A DNA stretch of 64,000 bases, from positions 30,990,460 to 31,054,459 of the forward strand of contig NC_069128.1 of the NCBI RefSeq assembly GCF_026914265.1, given 5' to 3'. This DNA is from Mya arenaria. Taxonomy: Eukaryota > Mollusca > Bivalvia > Myida > Myidae. This document shows positions 25,188 through 37,800 of this stretch, piece after piece; the first letter of the stretch is position 1, and every line of letters begins with the position of its first letter. The notes under the pieces are model-generated. The model saw only the letters and a program-made list of their open reading frames with translations, was not told the DNA's origin and did not search any database. The translations under genes and the position numbers were made by a program.

Positions 25188-27000
25188 CTGTAAATAATCT
25201 CATGTTTATTCATGACTTTGTGAATTAAGATGAAAACTAAACACGATAATGCTTAAATATATTTCTTAAAATAGTATCTGAAATACGCCGTATAAATAGC
25301 TGTAATAAATTGAGTTCCTTAACCAAATATTAGGCTAAACTCATGAACCTTTTTGTTTCTGAATGTTAACATTCTGAGGAGATTTTGGCCTGTTGATGAT
25401 AAGCACGATAAACTCTTTTGCATTTAGTAAAACAAGATTATGTAAGAAAACTGGCTTAATACAATACTCTAGTAAAGCTTGTTACGCTTTAGATCTGTTG
25501 AAAATGAGGGCGTGTTGTCCTAAGCAAACCGGGACTGTTCTCTTCAAATTTTTTTAAGAATCCTTAAGACCAAAGAATATTCAGAATTGAATAATAAAAT
25601 TAGCAGAACTATCCTGTCAATTTAGCGTTAAAAATAACCAGAACAAACTGTTAACAAGTTTACAGACGTTAACCCTTTATGAACAAGCAAGAAACATTCG
25701 CTGTAAATGGTTCGCTCCTTTTTACGTTGTCTAAAAGTTTATCAGAGGCTTTAGTAATTATCTTACCGTCCACGTAATCGTGTTTGCACCACAAGAGAAA
25801 AGCGTATCGCAATGTTTCGCAATGTCTAATACTGTGAAGACTATTTGTAGTGAAAGCAAGATCAATTTGTTTTACTCGGATACAGATTCGCCGTTATTCA
25901 GAGCTGCATTAATGTACACTGAACTAAGCTCCGCTTTTGTATCGAAAATGCAAAAAGTCTGTTAATCTTATCAGGGTTATTTATTTTACGGTGATATTGT
26001 ATGTGTCTCGGACAAGGCCAATTTTATTCTCTGTTTTGTGCCACACAAAAACACATTTCTCCTGCTAGATTGTTTGCGAATATTTCCCACTTCGCTGAAA
26101 GTTCAAACATTTATAAATAATGCTATTATTTGAATGCATATGCTTTCTCTCTTTGTTGTATGTTTTTTGGTTAGTAGCTTTCATGCACTTTCATGCACTT
26201 ATCCAAGTACCTTATGTTGGGTGCTTGGCTTGTCCCTGTAGTTTAAATCATATTATCATTATTTGAAAATGTGTGTGGCAAAGCTAGCAAATGTATTATT
26301 CAATGACTTTGCACTCTAATTCGTTCTTTCTCTTTTGATAATGATAAAAATAAGTTCATAACAGTGAAAGATTCGTTATTCGTAACGTTAATAATCGAGA
26401 TACATGTTGGATACAGGCTTTGTCACATGTTAAACAAACAGTTACGTTTACTATTGTTGACAGCTTAAATCCATAACCACTTTAAGTTCTGTAAGTATGA
26501 ACCATTGCGACCTACATAACTTCAATGTGCTTCAAGTATGCTTTTAATTAACTACAAATGATTGCTGCGAAAACAGTAGACGCGTCTTTGATCCTAAAAA
26601 AACACTGTTACACCAATTAGAGATTCTTACAGCATTCATTCAAGAGACAAGGTTGTGTTTTAATTTTGTTTTACTTTTGATACATGATTTTAGCCAGTGT
26701 AATAATTTTGCCTTCATTCTTCGTAATGATCAAATAACATTAACAGTAGCAAGGCAATATTATTGAAGTCCTCTTGGTTTGAATGAGAATCACCATTCAA
26801 TGTTAAAAGGCAATAAATAACGATTCTTATAAATTCTGTACCTATTTTTATCAACAAACATATGCTGCACAATTAAAAAGCATTCACTTATTAAATTGTT
26901 TATTACCACTGCGAACTATTTTCATGTGTTACTTTTATTCTTGAGGTCTACATAGTTAACATGAACTACTCCGTTCTAACAGTAAATGAAGATTTAAAGC
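25188..27000. other. Non-coding flank continuing the interrupted unit
   Basis: The unit resumes with TAAATAATCTCATGTTTATTC, aligning with 28845 and 38880. The AAGCTTGTTACGCTTTAGATC module is near 25475 and module B near 26690-26890. The 61-codon frame at 25780 is unsupported. No gene is seen. Confidence 0.5.
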
Positions 27001-27008
27001 GACGTTAT
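27001..27008 (+). promoter_or_regulatory. Upstream element GACGTTAT (tRNA pseudogene)
   Basis: Retained 44 bases before a tRNA copy that is itself damaged. Confidence 0.3.
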
Positions 27009-27052
27009 GAAAGCAAGGATTTAAACCGAGGTCCGACGTATTAAAACTATGT

Positions 27053-27145
27053 GCCTCGGTAACTTAGTAGGTACCGGGACAGTCTCATAATCAATGATCA
27101 CAGAGCAATCTGAAGGTCGTGAGTTCGATCTTCACCCGGGGGCCA
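27053..27145 (+). pseudogene. tRNA-Met(CAU) pseudogene with intron
   Basis: The anticodon arm, intron (with ATG complement) and T arm are nearly perfect. The D arm is not: AACTTAGTAGGTACCGGGAC has replaced AGCGCAGTAGGTAGCGCGTC, so the D stem cannot form and the A box is altered. Two extra bases lie near the 3' acceptor strand. TTTT follows. Probably not functional. Confidence 0.75.
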
Positions 27146-29720
27146 TAATGTTTTGTTAATTTTATGCAAATATGTTTTTGTCCGCATTTGTCTGCTTTTG
27201 AGGAGTCAACTGTCTAAAAATGTTTGGATCAACACGTTCTATTGACATTTCAAAGCACAAAACTAACTTAGACAAAGGATTTTCGAAGGATTCTCACCCT
27301 GGGCATGATTTGTTTTTTGAAAATATGCTAGGTCCCTTTATCATTTCTATGAATGTAAAAAGTACTTTGTCATTCGTTTTCATACGTCATTATAGGTTGT
27401 ATGTAATTTGCTGTTCATATGACCCAATCTTATAAAAAAAACGTTGTTATACGTTGTTAAACTTAATCATCTGTTGCCATACGTTCTGTATAATTTGCAC
27501 TTCCGATGAATCAAAAGTCCAAAACGTACTTAAAATCATACAGCAACATGTTAACAAAGTAAAGGAAATAAGTTATGATATAAATCCACGACACTTGTCC
27601 AGTAAATCGATTGCTCCTCATTGCATTCCATACTATTTGGGAAAAGTAATATTTACGGTAAATTGATTGCTGCTTATTGTATAATAATGAACAGAAATCT
27701 ATGATGGTCAACAATAATTTACTCATCAGGGTGTTAATATTTAAATGTTTATTGGTCTAGGTATTCCATGTAGTTTTCCTTGTATTTTTGCATGTCATAT
27801 TCAAATATAAGGAAGAAAAATGACAATCTTGCTTAAAGTAATTTTGATTTGTTTGTAAAGATTTTCATTTCTAAAAAAGTCATATTTCGCAAACAGTACT
27901 ATTAACATTGACTTTGTATATTATTTTGAATACGATTCCTTTAAGTTTTACGTTTTTTTTGTACGTTTCGAAACTTCCTATCATGTATTTTTGTTCAACC
28001 AAAATGTTTAGGAAAAATCTAGATCCTCATCCTTTGCACCTTTTTTATTTTGTGTAGATACTCATTCGTTTATTGACTGCTTTAAAAATGCTTAAACGTT
28101 AATTCATAATACTTTACAAAACATACGTCATGATTTTTTTTTAAAAACAAAATCTGAAGAACGTCTAATCAATAGAAGTAAGAGCTTTAGTTCCTTAACC
28201 CGGGAAAAAGCTGAGCTGAAAAAAAATGTTTTGGAAACAATAAGCCATTTTCACATTCCTAAAATTTTTTGGAAGCTATCATGATAATTATCAATTTCCA
28301 TTTTGTAAATCATAAGTAAGTAAGAAAATCTGCCGAATGCTAATTAAGCTTGTTTTGCTAAAGAACTTGAAACAGATGGGATTGTTTTCTTAAGTAAACC
28401 GAGACCAATGTTATCCTACTTTGCAAATAGTTAGTGATTCTGAACAATATTATGTTAAAATGCTATTTAGAATTTAACCTTATAGCAGAACAATCCCGTC
28501 GTTTTTTGTCTCAAAATAAACAAAAAATCATGTCAACAAGTTAAGAATGTAATTTCTTTAGGGATAAGCAAAAATAGTTGCATTACATTGTCTAGAGGTT
28601 TCTCCAAGTATTTGATGGGTTTTTTTAAGATTTGCATTGCAAATAATGCTCTTACGCGTTGTCTAATTATTTGAATTATGTGTTTCTTTACTGCAGTTTT
28701 ATTCCAGTCAGACGCACATTCACGGTATACATTGTAACAAAATAGATACAGATGTCAATGTGATTCGAAGCTGCATCAATTTACACAGAATTTGACCTTA
28801 ATTATTTTTCATCTTATCCTTACCCGGGGCTCATTCTCTTCATTTTCGCAGATAATCTTATGTTTATTTGTACCTTTGTTATTTCAGTCGAATCTTTAAG
28901 ACACCTTATACTTTAAAACAGACTTCACAATAAATATTCTTTAAATTAGTATCTGAACAAAGTCTGCTTTAGTGCTGTAATGTCTTGTGTTCCTCGCCCA
29001 AAGATTTATTTAATCTCGCAATATTTGCTTTGTTATACATATTTATATTTTGTTGAGATTTTGAACTGTTGATAATTAACACGATGAACGCATTTGTTTT
29101 TTGAAGATCAAGGTCATGCAAGAAAACCGGCTTATAACTATAAGCTAGATAAGCTTGTTACGCCTTGTTACGCCTTAGATCTTTGGGAAATGTGGGGCTT
29201 GTTCTCTTAATTCAACCTGGAATGCTATCACCAAACTTAGAAAGTATTATTGCTTCTTTTCCATAGAATCTTAACACCAAAGAGTATAGTCAGAATTGAA
29301 TTATAAAACTAGAAGAATCCATCCTGTCACTTTTCCTTGCAAATAAAGAGAAAACTCTATTAGCAAGTCAACAGGCGTATCTATTAATCAACTAGCAAGA
29401 AACCTGTAAATGGTTTACTCCTTAATTCATTGCTTGTCTAGAAACTTCTTATATGCTGTATTAATTTAGTTACCGTATATGTTGTCGTTAACGCATACAC
29501 GGTAATGGCGTTCCGCGTTGTTTAATATGTTAAAAAGTCTTCATACTACAAGAAGGATCAATTTGTCTTACTTTAATTGGATTCAAATTAGATAGATTGC
29601 AATGTTTTACAAATTATTTCTTGATACGACTACAAATTGATTCACTTTTTCTCTCGAGGTCTAAAGAGTTATTTAGCATTTACTACTTCACTCAAACTAT
29701 ACAAAACGGAACACCAATGC
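27146..29720. other. Non-coding stretch with tRNA scraps and unit modules
   Basis: 3' tRNA scraps are at 27285-27305 (GATTCTCACCCTGGGCATGA), 28020-28040 (GATCCTCATCCTTTGCAC) and 28815-28832 (ATCCTTACCCGGGGCTC). The repeated AAGCTTGTT module is near 28345 and 29155. The region 28845-29760 parallels 38880-40160, including an uninterrupted version of the Helentron target. No coding region is seen. Confidence 0.5.
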
Positions 29721-29728
29721 GACGTTAT
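29721..29728 (+). promoter_or_regulatory. Conserved upstream element GACGTTAT
   Basis: Lies 44 bases before the tRNA at 29773, the same distance as for the copies at 27053 and 34747. Confidence 0.35.
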
Positions 29729-29772
29729 GAAAAGAAGCGTTATAAATCGCGTTCAACGTTTTGTAATCATGT

Positions 29773-29863
29773 GCCTCGTTAGCGCAGTAGGTAGCGCGTC
29801 AGTATCATAATCAATGATCACAAAGTAATCTGAAGGTCGTGAGTTCGATCCCCACCCGGGGCA
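29773..29863 (+). tRNA. trnM(cau): tRNA-Met(CAU) with intron, borderline
   Basis: This is a full-length copy with an 18-nt intron (29810-29827) carrying the ATG complement of the anticodon, intact D arm, A box and B box, and a TTTT from 29869. Three differences weaken it. The seventh acceptor pair is T-C (GCCTCGT against CCGGGGC), position 32 is A instead of C, and one T-stem pair is A-C. It may be a slightly damaged functional gene or an early pseudogene. Confidence 0.7.
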
Positions 29864-29868
29864 TGATG

Positions 29869-29872
29869 TTTT
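29869..29872 (+). terminator. Pol III terminator TTTT
   Basis: Four Ts starting 6 bases after the tRNA. Confidence 0.6.
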
Positions 29873-32475
29873 GTTGGTGCTATGCAAATATGTTTTGGTC
29901 GTTCATTCATCCGCTTTTGTCTGCTTCCGAGGTATCTTGTGTCTAAAATGTATTCATACTACAAACACGTTTGTTTCCTTATTATTGCTTGGCAAAGTAG
30001 GCGAACAACCTGTTAACAATTCAAAGAACAAAACTCTTTAAGACAAATGATTCTCAAGGGGTTCTTACCCTCAAAATAATTTTACTTTTGATTGTCTGAA
30101 AATGTGTTCGGTCGCTTTATCGTTTTCTATATATGTATATATACGTTGTTGGTCTTCCATTATTGTCATAAATTGTTATACGTTGTATTCCGATGATATA
30201 ATTAGAATTATAAAGCAAACGAAATTATCTGGCATTTTTGGATGAGAAAAGAAATAAACAACCAGTTAACACAATAAAATGAAGAAATTCTGTTAGTAAA
30301 ATAAGACTCTTTTCTGTACGTTAATTGCTCCTTATTGCATTCCATACTATTTAGAGAAAGGAAAGACATATTTTGCTAAAATTATTTCTCCAAATTGAAT
30401 TATTGTGTATAGAGACTTTCAAACAAAATTTCAGTGTCCAAACAATGAATCATATTCCTGGTAAGTTAAGAATGTCTTCTATATCGACGTCATAATAGCC
30501 CTTTAAGACGGTCGAGCAAAAACAAACAATGCGATGGTAAAAAGCTTGGACTAGCGGCAACTTGTGTTAATAATATTGTCTATTAAAAACATGTCAAAGT
30601 CAAATGAGAGGCATTCGTTGAGAGAAATGTTGCACTTTAGAAAGTTAGTTACTTCAATGCTCACTATGTACAACTCATGAAAAAGGTGCAGTGTAACAAA
30701 TAATGTTAACTGTATAGTTAAACTATCGGCATTGACCAGTTCACTTGTTTACATTTAGGAGTAACAAAATAAATGAAAAAATAAATAAACAGGTTGAATT
30801 CGACTTCATGAAAAAACTACTTTTATCCAATTGCATATTTAGTTAAATCTTGCGTAAAAAAATGAAAACTGATTTTAAGTATCTATCTTGCTATCTTAAG
30901 ATTATCTTTTTTTTTTTTATTTAAATTATTTTTTATATTCAACCCTCAGGGTAAATGTCCCAACTTATCGCCCTGATAAGTTTGGCGATTCTTTATTTGG
31001 GGTTTGATTGCATGAAACACAAACCTAAGATGTAAATGAAAACATTTTATAAAGCAGTTATGGAGTTCTTAGTAACTTAAAATGAAATTTAGCAAAATAC
31101 TTTAATATACATTTGTCGAAACTGGACAATTTAACGATATAAATGAGAAACAGCAACGCAAAATGGTAAATTTGTTTCTTCAGATTGAAGATATTTCTGA
31201 AGTAACAATCGACCTCGTTATTTGTAATTGAACACATGCAAGCAGTTTGCACAACAACAAAAAAGCCTTAAATAAACTGCGATCGCGTTGAGAGTAATAT
31301 ATACTTTCATTATTTTGCTTAATGTCTATCCAGGTGCTGACAGGCCTACTTCTTTAGTGATGACACAAGTTCCAGCTACCGAGCTGGACCATACAGCATG
31401 TACGATAACCTGAGTTAAACTATTATCCCTATTATCTAATGTTTTGTATGCACGCAACCAATACAGCTCAACTCCTCTAAATTACATGTTTAACATAATT
31501 TCGATAATGAAAAATCATTCAAAAGCAAATTTTGTTATCAAGCTCTTATTCTAGCTGTTGATGCAAGATGTTTGACTAAACAAGCATTTACATGAATAAT
31601 GAATAAATAATATATATGAGTGGTGTCGCACGTGCAACGAAAGGCAATAGAAAAAAGGCTTTAGTGTATGTCAGCTTTGAAATGCGACACTATTCTTAAT
31701 GATTTTGTGTTATTCTTGTCCTTTCGTTTGATATCACAACAGTTTTATACGGTGATTATTTATACACTTTTTACAACATTTACATAGTTATATGAGTACA
31801 TAATTTAAGAATTTAGTTAAGGCAAGCTGTGTCATACTCGTGTCTGTGTTTGCGAGGGTCTGTTTCGGAAGGATAAAGTGACGTTTTGAGAGCAGGCATT
31901 AAAACGACGTTATTAATCTCTTTTTAGAATGCCGAGTTATGAAATACGAAAACGATTTTAATTGTACGCTTAATGGCTATGTTTGTCGAAAGATCAAAAT
32001 CATTAAAAACGGAAAAAAACAACGACAACAGAACATCCATCATAAAAATAGTCTTGTAATTGCAATCAATACCCTGTGGAGACCTGCTGGAGCTTCAGAA
32101 CATTAAATGATTACCGTTCACGCGACCAATTTATCACACACCTCGTTATTTCTATGCTTAAATTTGAAATCGTGATACTAAACATTCATTTCAATGAAAT
32201 AAACAAGTAAAGATTTGAAAATGGCATGTCCTTTTCATTCTGGAATGGATTTTATTTTCGAAAATAAATGTTCGTTTTGTTACCATAGTCACGAACTTAT
32301 TTGAGATGATTGATATCACCTCCCTCTTAAGGGATGTTGAAATTTATATGCAGTGCCATTTCAAATAACGTTTTGTTTTCTCCTCCGTTTTATTAGTCCT
32401 TCCTTTTGTATAATAACGCGATGTATTTTTTTACGTTCAATAAAATATAAGTGCACACTAGGTCGCGGTATGTCA
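29873..32475. other. Non-coding stretch; an upstream module that has lost its tRNA
   Basis: A tRNA-3'-like scrap lies near 30051-30070. The segment 31840-31900 aligns with the 5' flank of the tRNA at 20984 (GTGACGTT...), but no tRNA follows and the sequence passes straight into module A (31970-32170). An inverted repeat CTTATC/GATAAG with a 5-base loop is at 30964-30980. No coding region is seen. Confidence 0.45.
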
Positions 32476-32479
32476 TAGT

Positions 32480-33386
32480 CTTAACTTCCCTACGCACAAA
32501 ATGCAAACACATGTTTGCACGTGGCAAGACTTCGATTTATTTTGGCACTTGCTAGACCAATGTGGTACATACAAATTCAAACAAACAACAAACACATATT
32601 CAGCATAAATACAAAAAATGTAAAATTCGAACGTACTGTTCCATTTTGTCTGAATTCTGCCAGGCCATCCGGCATATGTCCTGATGAAACCTGTATGCTA
32701 CTAGGTGTAATTACACACAGTTACAAACTGATTGTGTGTCTATATTGCGCCTCTTGCATTTTACACACGGTGGTACAGAATTCATCTTATTTCCATCGTA
32801 GGAATGACGACCCCTACGAAAAACAGCTGGTGGATGAAACGTGTTACCGTAGCGATCCACATAGAGGATAACAAAACAGATAAATTCTAATTCATTCCTA
32901 AGAATATAGAAACTACAGAATCCATTCGGACATGCATGCATGTAAGAAATCAAATTTCAAACAATTTGCGAAAAACTAATGAAACAAGCTCAGTAGCAAA
33001 AGTTTTAAACATGCACACGGTTTAATGGCACTGGTTGAACGCCAAAGACATAGAATAAAAAAAAAAAGATCACAAACAAGAAACATGGAAAACCAGCACA
33101 AAACTCTACAAACAGCACAGTGCAAACATACTATATATAAAAAAAAACTAGGTATGTATATCAAGGATTTTTAGGTACCGCATTGGAACGGTCATTAAAA
33201 TGTACAATTACTGGGGGTTTAAACCAGTATAAGTGCAAAAACCTACTGATTTGCCAGCCAATATAACCATCCATCCTTACTCAAAGACCACGTGACCTTT
33301 ACGATAAGATGACCCGCGCATTTGCTCTAATAACACGTGAAGACATTCGTTCAGCATTATACTTCGTAACGGTCAGAACTATCAGT
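32480..33386. mobile_element. Unidentified 0.9-kb insertion in a tRNA unit
   Basis: The paralogous segment at 37945-37980 runs continuously across this point. Here about 907 bases intervene, flanked by TAGT on both sides (32476-32479, 33387-33390), a possible 4-bp target duplication. The inserted DNA is less AT-rich than its surroundings and contains an inverted repeat (GCAAAC/GTTTGC near 32503-32518). A stretch of about 190 bases (32965-33165) recurs at 60355-60540. No terminal inverted repeats or transposase are visible. A 118-codon open frame at 32515-32871 has no recognisable domain. Family unknown. Confidence 0.5.
32965..33165. repeat. Dispersed repeat, copy 1
   Basis: Matches 60355-60540 in order and direction. 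Shared landmarks are AAGCTCAGTAGC, GTTTAATGG, AACAAGAAACA and CAGCACAAAACTC. It may be one end or an internal part of a mobile element. Confidence 0.7.
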
Positions 33387-33390
33387 TAGT

Positions 33391-34694
33391 ATCTATGTAT
33401 GATCGTATCGTAGCTTGGAGAAGTCGGACTGTTGCGGCGACTGGATTTATTCATTAAAGATGTTGTTGTTTATATGAAATAAATAATTACATGAAAATAT
33501 GTATTTTTCACCAATTCGTTTTGTATTTTCTTGAAAGTAAATCATGCTCCAATGATTTTTTTTTTGTATTATATTGCTATCATTGATTCATGCGAGTACT
33601 CGCAAACAGGTTTGCATCACCCAGTGAGACCGGTTGTTTGCTGACCTGTTAAAGGTTGGATACCAAAACCTTATTGATAAACTGCGTGTAATTATTCGAT
33701 ATTATGTTTGCTTCACCATTCACCAGTTGAGCCCTTATATTCGCTGGCTTGTTCAAATGTGGTCACAAACACATTAATGTAAACTACGTGTAAGTACTCG
33801 AGTACCGACACCAGGGTTATGCATATCATTCACAGACATGTGCAAAGGCGGTCGATCCAACAGTAATACTGTTGATTATTATTTATTGTTTAAGTTACTT
33901 TTATATCGGGAGTTTCTGCCGTTGATTGTCCTTGATCCTTGCTCCTTGAAACTAATTCATTGTTACTTTTTGCATTTTGATTCTGAGTATTCTTTTGCAT
34001 TCGTTTATACTACTACTATTTATTTCTAAAAACAGGTACACTGCTCAGACCCCAGTAGAACCAGGTCAATATGTATATTGCCTTCATTTGTCGTAATGAT
34101 CCAATAACATCAGTAACAAGGCATTATTTTAAGCAATGACAATGCTGCAATTTTAGTCTTCTGGGATGGTCGTGGAAAATTGATTCGATGTTTAAAATGC
34201 GAATGATCACGATACTTATAAATTATGTACCGAAATCATCATGTGATGACCTTGACCTAACAAGGCTCCTACACAGGTTCCTGCAAGTTATGTTTTTTAC
34301 CGTAGGAGTGAATAATTACTCCAATTCGTAATTTAAACAAGCTTCACTATTAATACATCATTTTAGCCTGTGTCACGATGTGTGTTGCCTTCATTCTTCG
34401 TAATGATCAAATTGCAACTACAGTAACAAGGCACTGTTGTGAGTAATGACAAGGTTGTATTGGAGGACCTTTGGGTTTGTCAGACAGTTACCATTTGTTG
34501 TCAGATGCAATAAATAACGAGTCTTATAAATTATGAACCGATATACTTATATCAACTCACGATGCTGCACGAACTAAATATCATTCACTTACAAATTAAA
34601 TGTTTGTACCACTGGAAATTATTTTACTTAATTCTTTTTTTCTCGAGGGCTACATAGTTGCGTTACATTTAAAACTCGGCTAAATGTTTAAAGC
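33391..34694. other. Non-coding stretch with two copies of module B
   Basis: Module B appears twice back to back (34060-34240 and 34365-34600), with no tRNA between them, pointing to a local duplication or loss of a tRNA. The 63-codon frame at 33838 is unsupported. Confidence 0.5.
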
Positions 34695-34702
34695 GACGTT
34701 AT
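34695..34702 (+). promoter_or_regulatory. Conserved upstream element GACGTTAT
   Basis: Lies 44 bases before the intact tRNA at 34747, inside the longer match AAGCGACGTTATGAAAGCAA shared with the 27053 unit. Confidence 0.4.
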
Positions 34703-34746
34703 GAAAGCAAGCCTTTGAAATGGCGTTGGGCGTAAGTAAAACGTGT

Positions 34747-34837
34747 GCCTCGGTAGCGCAGTAGGTAGCGCGTCAGTCTCATAATCAATGATCACAGAGC
34801 AATCTGAAGGTCGTGAGTTCGATCCTCACCCGGGGCA
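34747..34837 (+). tRNA. trnM(cau): Elongator tRNA-Met(CAU), intron-containing
   Basis: The exons fit the animal elongator tRNA-Met consensus at every diagnostic position: seven-pair acceptor stem GCCTCGG/CCGGGGC with one T-G pair, D arm, CTCATAA loop, GTGAG TTCGATC CTCAC T arm and discriminator A. The 18-nt intron 34784-34801 (ATCAATGATCACAGAGCA) follows position 37 and holds ATG, complementary to the CAT anticodon, as many nuclear tRNA introns do. A and B boxes are intact, GACGTTAT lies upstream and TTTT downstream. It looks like the best-preserved member and is very probably transcribed. Confidence 0.95.
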
Positions 34838-34842
34838 TAATA

Positions 34843-34846
34843 TTTT
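34843..34846 (+). terminator. Pol III terminator TTTT
   Basis: Four Ts beginning 6 bases after the tRNA. Confidence 0.7.
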
Positions 34847-37800
34847 GTTAATATAATGCAGATATGTTTATATTCGTTTTTCAATATGTGTTTGAGGATT
34901 CTACTGTAACAAAATGTATTCATACCACATACACGTTTGTTCCCGTATTATTTGCTGTTAAAAATTAAAAAGACAAGAACACTTATAGACTAAGGAGTCC
35001 AACCCTGGGTATGATAAAACATTTAATTTTCAGAAATTTGTTAGATCGCTTTATCATTTCTTTAAATGTGTTAAACTACTTTCTCATTCGTTTCATCAGT
35101 TGCTATACGGTGTTATACGTTGTCTAATATCGTATAACGCTGTGTGTAATTTGCTCTTCCGATTAATCAATCGTCCAAAACATATTTAGAAGTATACAGC
35201 AAACGAAATGTTCCGTCATTTTGGGGAATGACAATAAACGAACAATTGGTTATCAAATTAAAATGAAATAATGTTGATAATATAAGATACTTTTCCGGTT
35301 AATCGATTGCTTCTTATTGCATATCATACTATTTTGAGAAAGATGAGACATATTCACGGTACATTGCTTGCACCAAATTGTATAAAAGAGTATAAAAATG
35401 CTTAGGGCAAATAATGTTTCATTAAAAATGCTTTGTAGTTGCGTGTATGGTATATGTAGCCCTTACCTTTTATCACTAATCAGGGCTGATATATAAATGT
35501 TTGTCTTCTGGTCTTGCTCTTGTCCATGTAGATGTCTAGTTTTATATTTAAACATCAGAATGACAAACTGCATTGGGAGATAACTGACAATCATAATTAT
35601 AGTGGTTTTGAATGGTTTGTAAGAATATTCATTATATTGAAAACCAGTTTAATTTCTCGAACAGTACCTGTACAATCGCTGTTGTACATATTTATGTGTT
35701 TATGAATTTCTTTAAAATTTACGTATGTTTGTACGTTTCGTTTGATCCTATTATCTATGTTTGTTTAACCAAAATATTTAGGAAAATTCTAGAACCTCCT
35801 CCGCACATTTTCATTTTTTCTATTTTTGTAGATAAGTATATGTTTATTGAAGGCTTTGGTAAATACATAATGCTTAACAAACAAACATACGTCAAAATGA
35901 TTTTAAAATAGTGTCTGAAGTACGTCTGTTTAATAGCAGTAACATATTTTGTTCCCTAACACGGGATTAAGCTAAGCTCAAAATTTGTTTTGGAAAAAAA
36001 AGCAATATTTACATTCCTAAGAAATTTTGGAAAATATCATGATGATTATCAAGATTAATTCATTTTTCATTTTGTAAGTCATAAGTAAGTAAGAAAATCG
36101 GCTGAATGCTAGTTAAGCTTGTTTCGCTAAAGAAATTTTGAAACAGATGGGATTGTTTACTTAAGCAAACCGAGACTGTTGCCATTCTACTTTGCAAGAT
36201 TGTTGTGCTTCTAAATAATGTTTAGTCAAAAGGGCTTTAAGATTTGAAATATACAGTTAGCCGAACCATCACTTCAGTTTAACGTCTCAAAATAAACAAT
36301 GAAACCTGTCAAAAGTTAAGAGAAGTATTTGTTTGGGGGGATTAGCAAGGCACATTCGCTTAAAATAGGTGCATTACGTTGTAAGGAAGCATCTACAAGA
36401 AGTTAATGGTTTTGTTGCCGTCTAAGTTTTGCATTAAAGAATAGAAGCATTTTGTGTTGTTTAAAACGTTTTTTTCTTCTTTACTTAAGTTTTGTTTTAG
36501 TCAGACACACAGTCACTATATACATTGTAACATAGCATATGCAGATTTCCATGTGATTGGAAGCTGCGTCAATTTACATAGAACTCGACCTTAATTTTTT
36601 TTTATCATTTGTGTTTATTATATCATTATGTTGTATGTCTCTCCAACGATGCCATGAATACTTTTATTCCCTATAGTCCCCCTTGCCTTCCCCTTTGATT
36701 GTTAGTATCCTCCAACAACCCCAGGATTCAATTTTTTATGGTATTTTTTGATTGCATAAAAATACAACTTACGGGTCTATAAGAAAAGAAAGAAACTACG
36801 TATTGATAAATAATATATAATTAACGGAAGCATATGATAAAGCAGTTATGACATTCTAGTAACTAAATGCGATTGTAATATTAACCAGATGAGAGTGATA
36901 TATATTTGTAAAAACTGAACAATTTAACGTTATGAAAAAACATGTAAATACACCGGTTTTCAACTGTTATGATTTTACATATTTAAGATTTATGAAGTTT
37001 CAGTCAACATCTTTTATTATAATCTAGCATATGCAAGGAGTTTGCACATTAAACTATAGTCGTTGATAAACTGCAATCATGTTGAAGGTAGCAACTACTT
37101 TCATGATTGTGCTAAATGTCTATCAAGCTGTTGACAGGTCTGCAACTATAAAGATGTCACAAGTTTCCGAGCTGTTAAAGAGCACAAAAAATACCAGCGC
37201 GATAATGGTTGAGCATATGAGCAAATATATCTTCTAATGTGTACCATGATCTGATTATGCAAAACGATTTCCTCCAGGGAACAAATGACGCCGTTTTTCA
37301 TCTAACCTGCAGGAATACACCGGATATAGAAGCAATACAAACACAGACCACAGACACTAAGCACTAAATGAGATTCGCAACAGAGACAGCATGCCAATGC
37401 ATCAACATATCATCATTAATAAATGCTGGAAAATTCGGCTTTAAACGGTCAACAATACAGAAGTGTTCTAAACTAGGACCATCTTTATCGGCTGATGACT
37501 TCACGATGTCTTTCAGAAAAGGACCTGACATTTAAAAACGCTGAACGACTTTTTCTCGCAAATCATCAAACAAAAGAAAGTGAGAAAATTATTACCGTGA
37601 ATGCGACCAGTACATCCCACATCTCGTTATTTCAATGCTTAAATGTGAATTCTTAATATCGAACTTTTATATTAATGTAATAAACAAGTAAAAACTTGAA
37701 AATGACATCTCCTTATTTCATTTTCGCTTGGATTATTGACGAAATCAACATGTCGTTTTCTTAGCTTAAACACGCAATCACTTGAGGTGTTTGATGAAGC

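Noticed and set aside
30964-30980. Hairpin CTTATC/GATAAG as a regulatory structure
   Set aside because: Six base pairs only, no neighbouring gene, and not conserved in the related segment near 36700.
32515-32871. 118-codon open frame as a transposase
   Set aside because: No transposase motif is visible and an overlapping opposite-strand frame of similar quality exists. Its length is compatible with chance in less AT-rich DNA.
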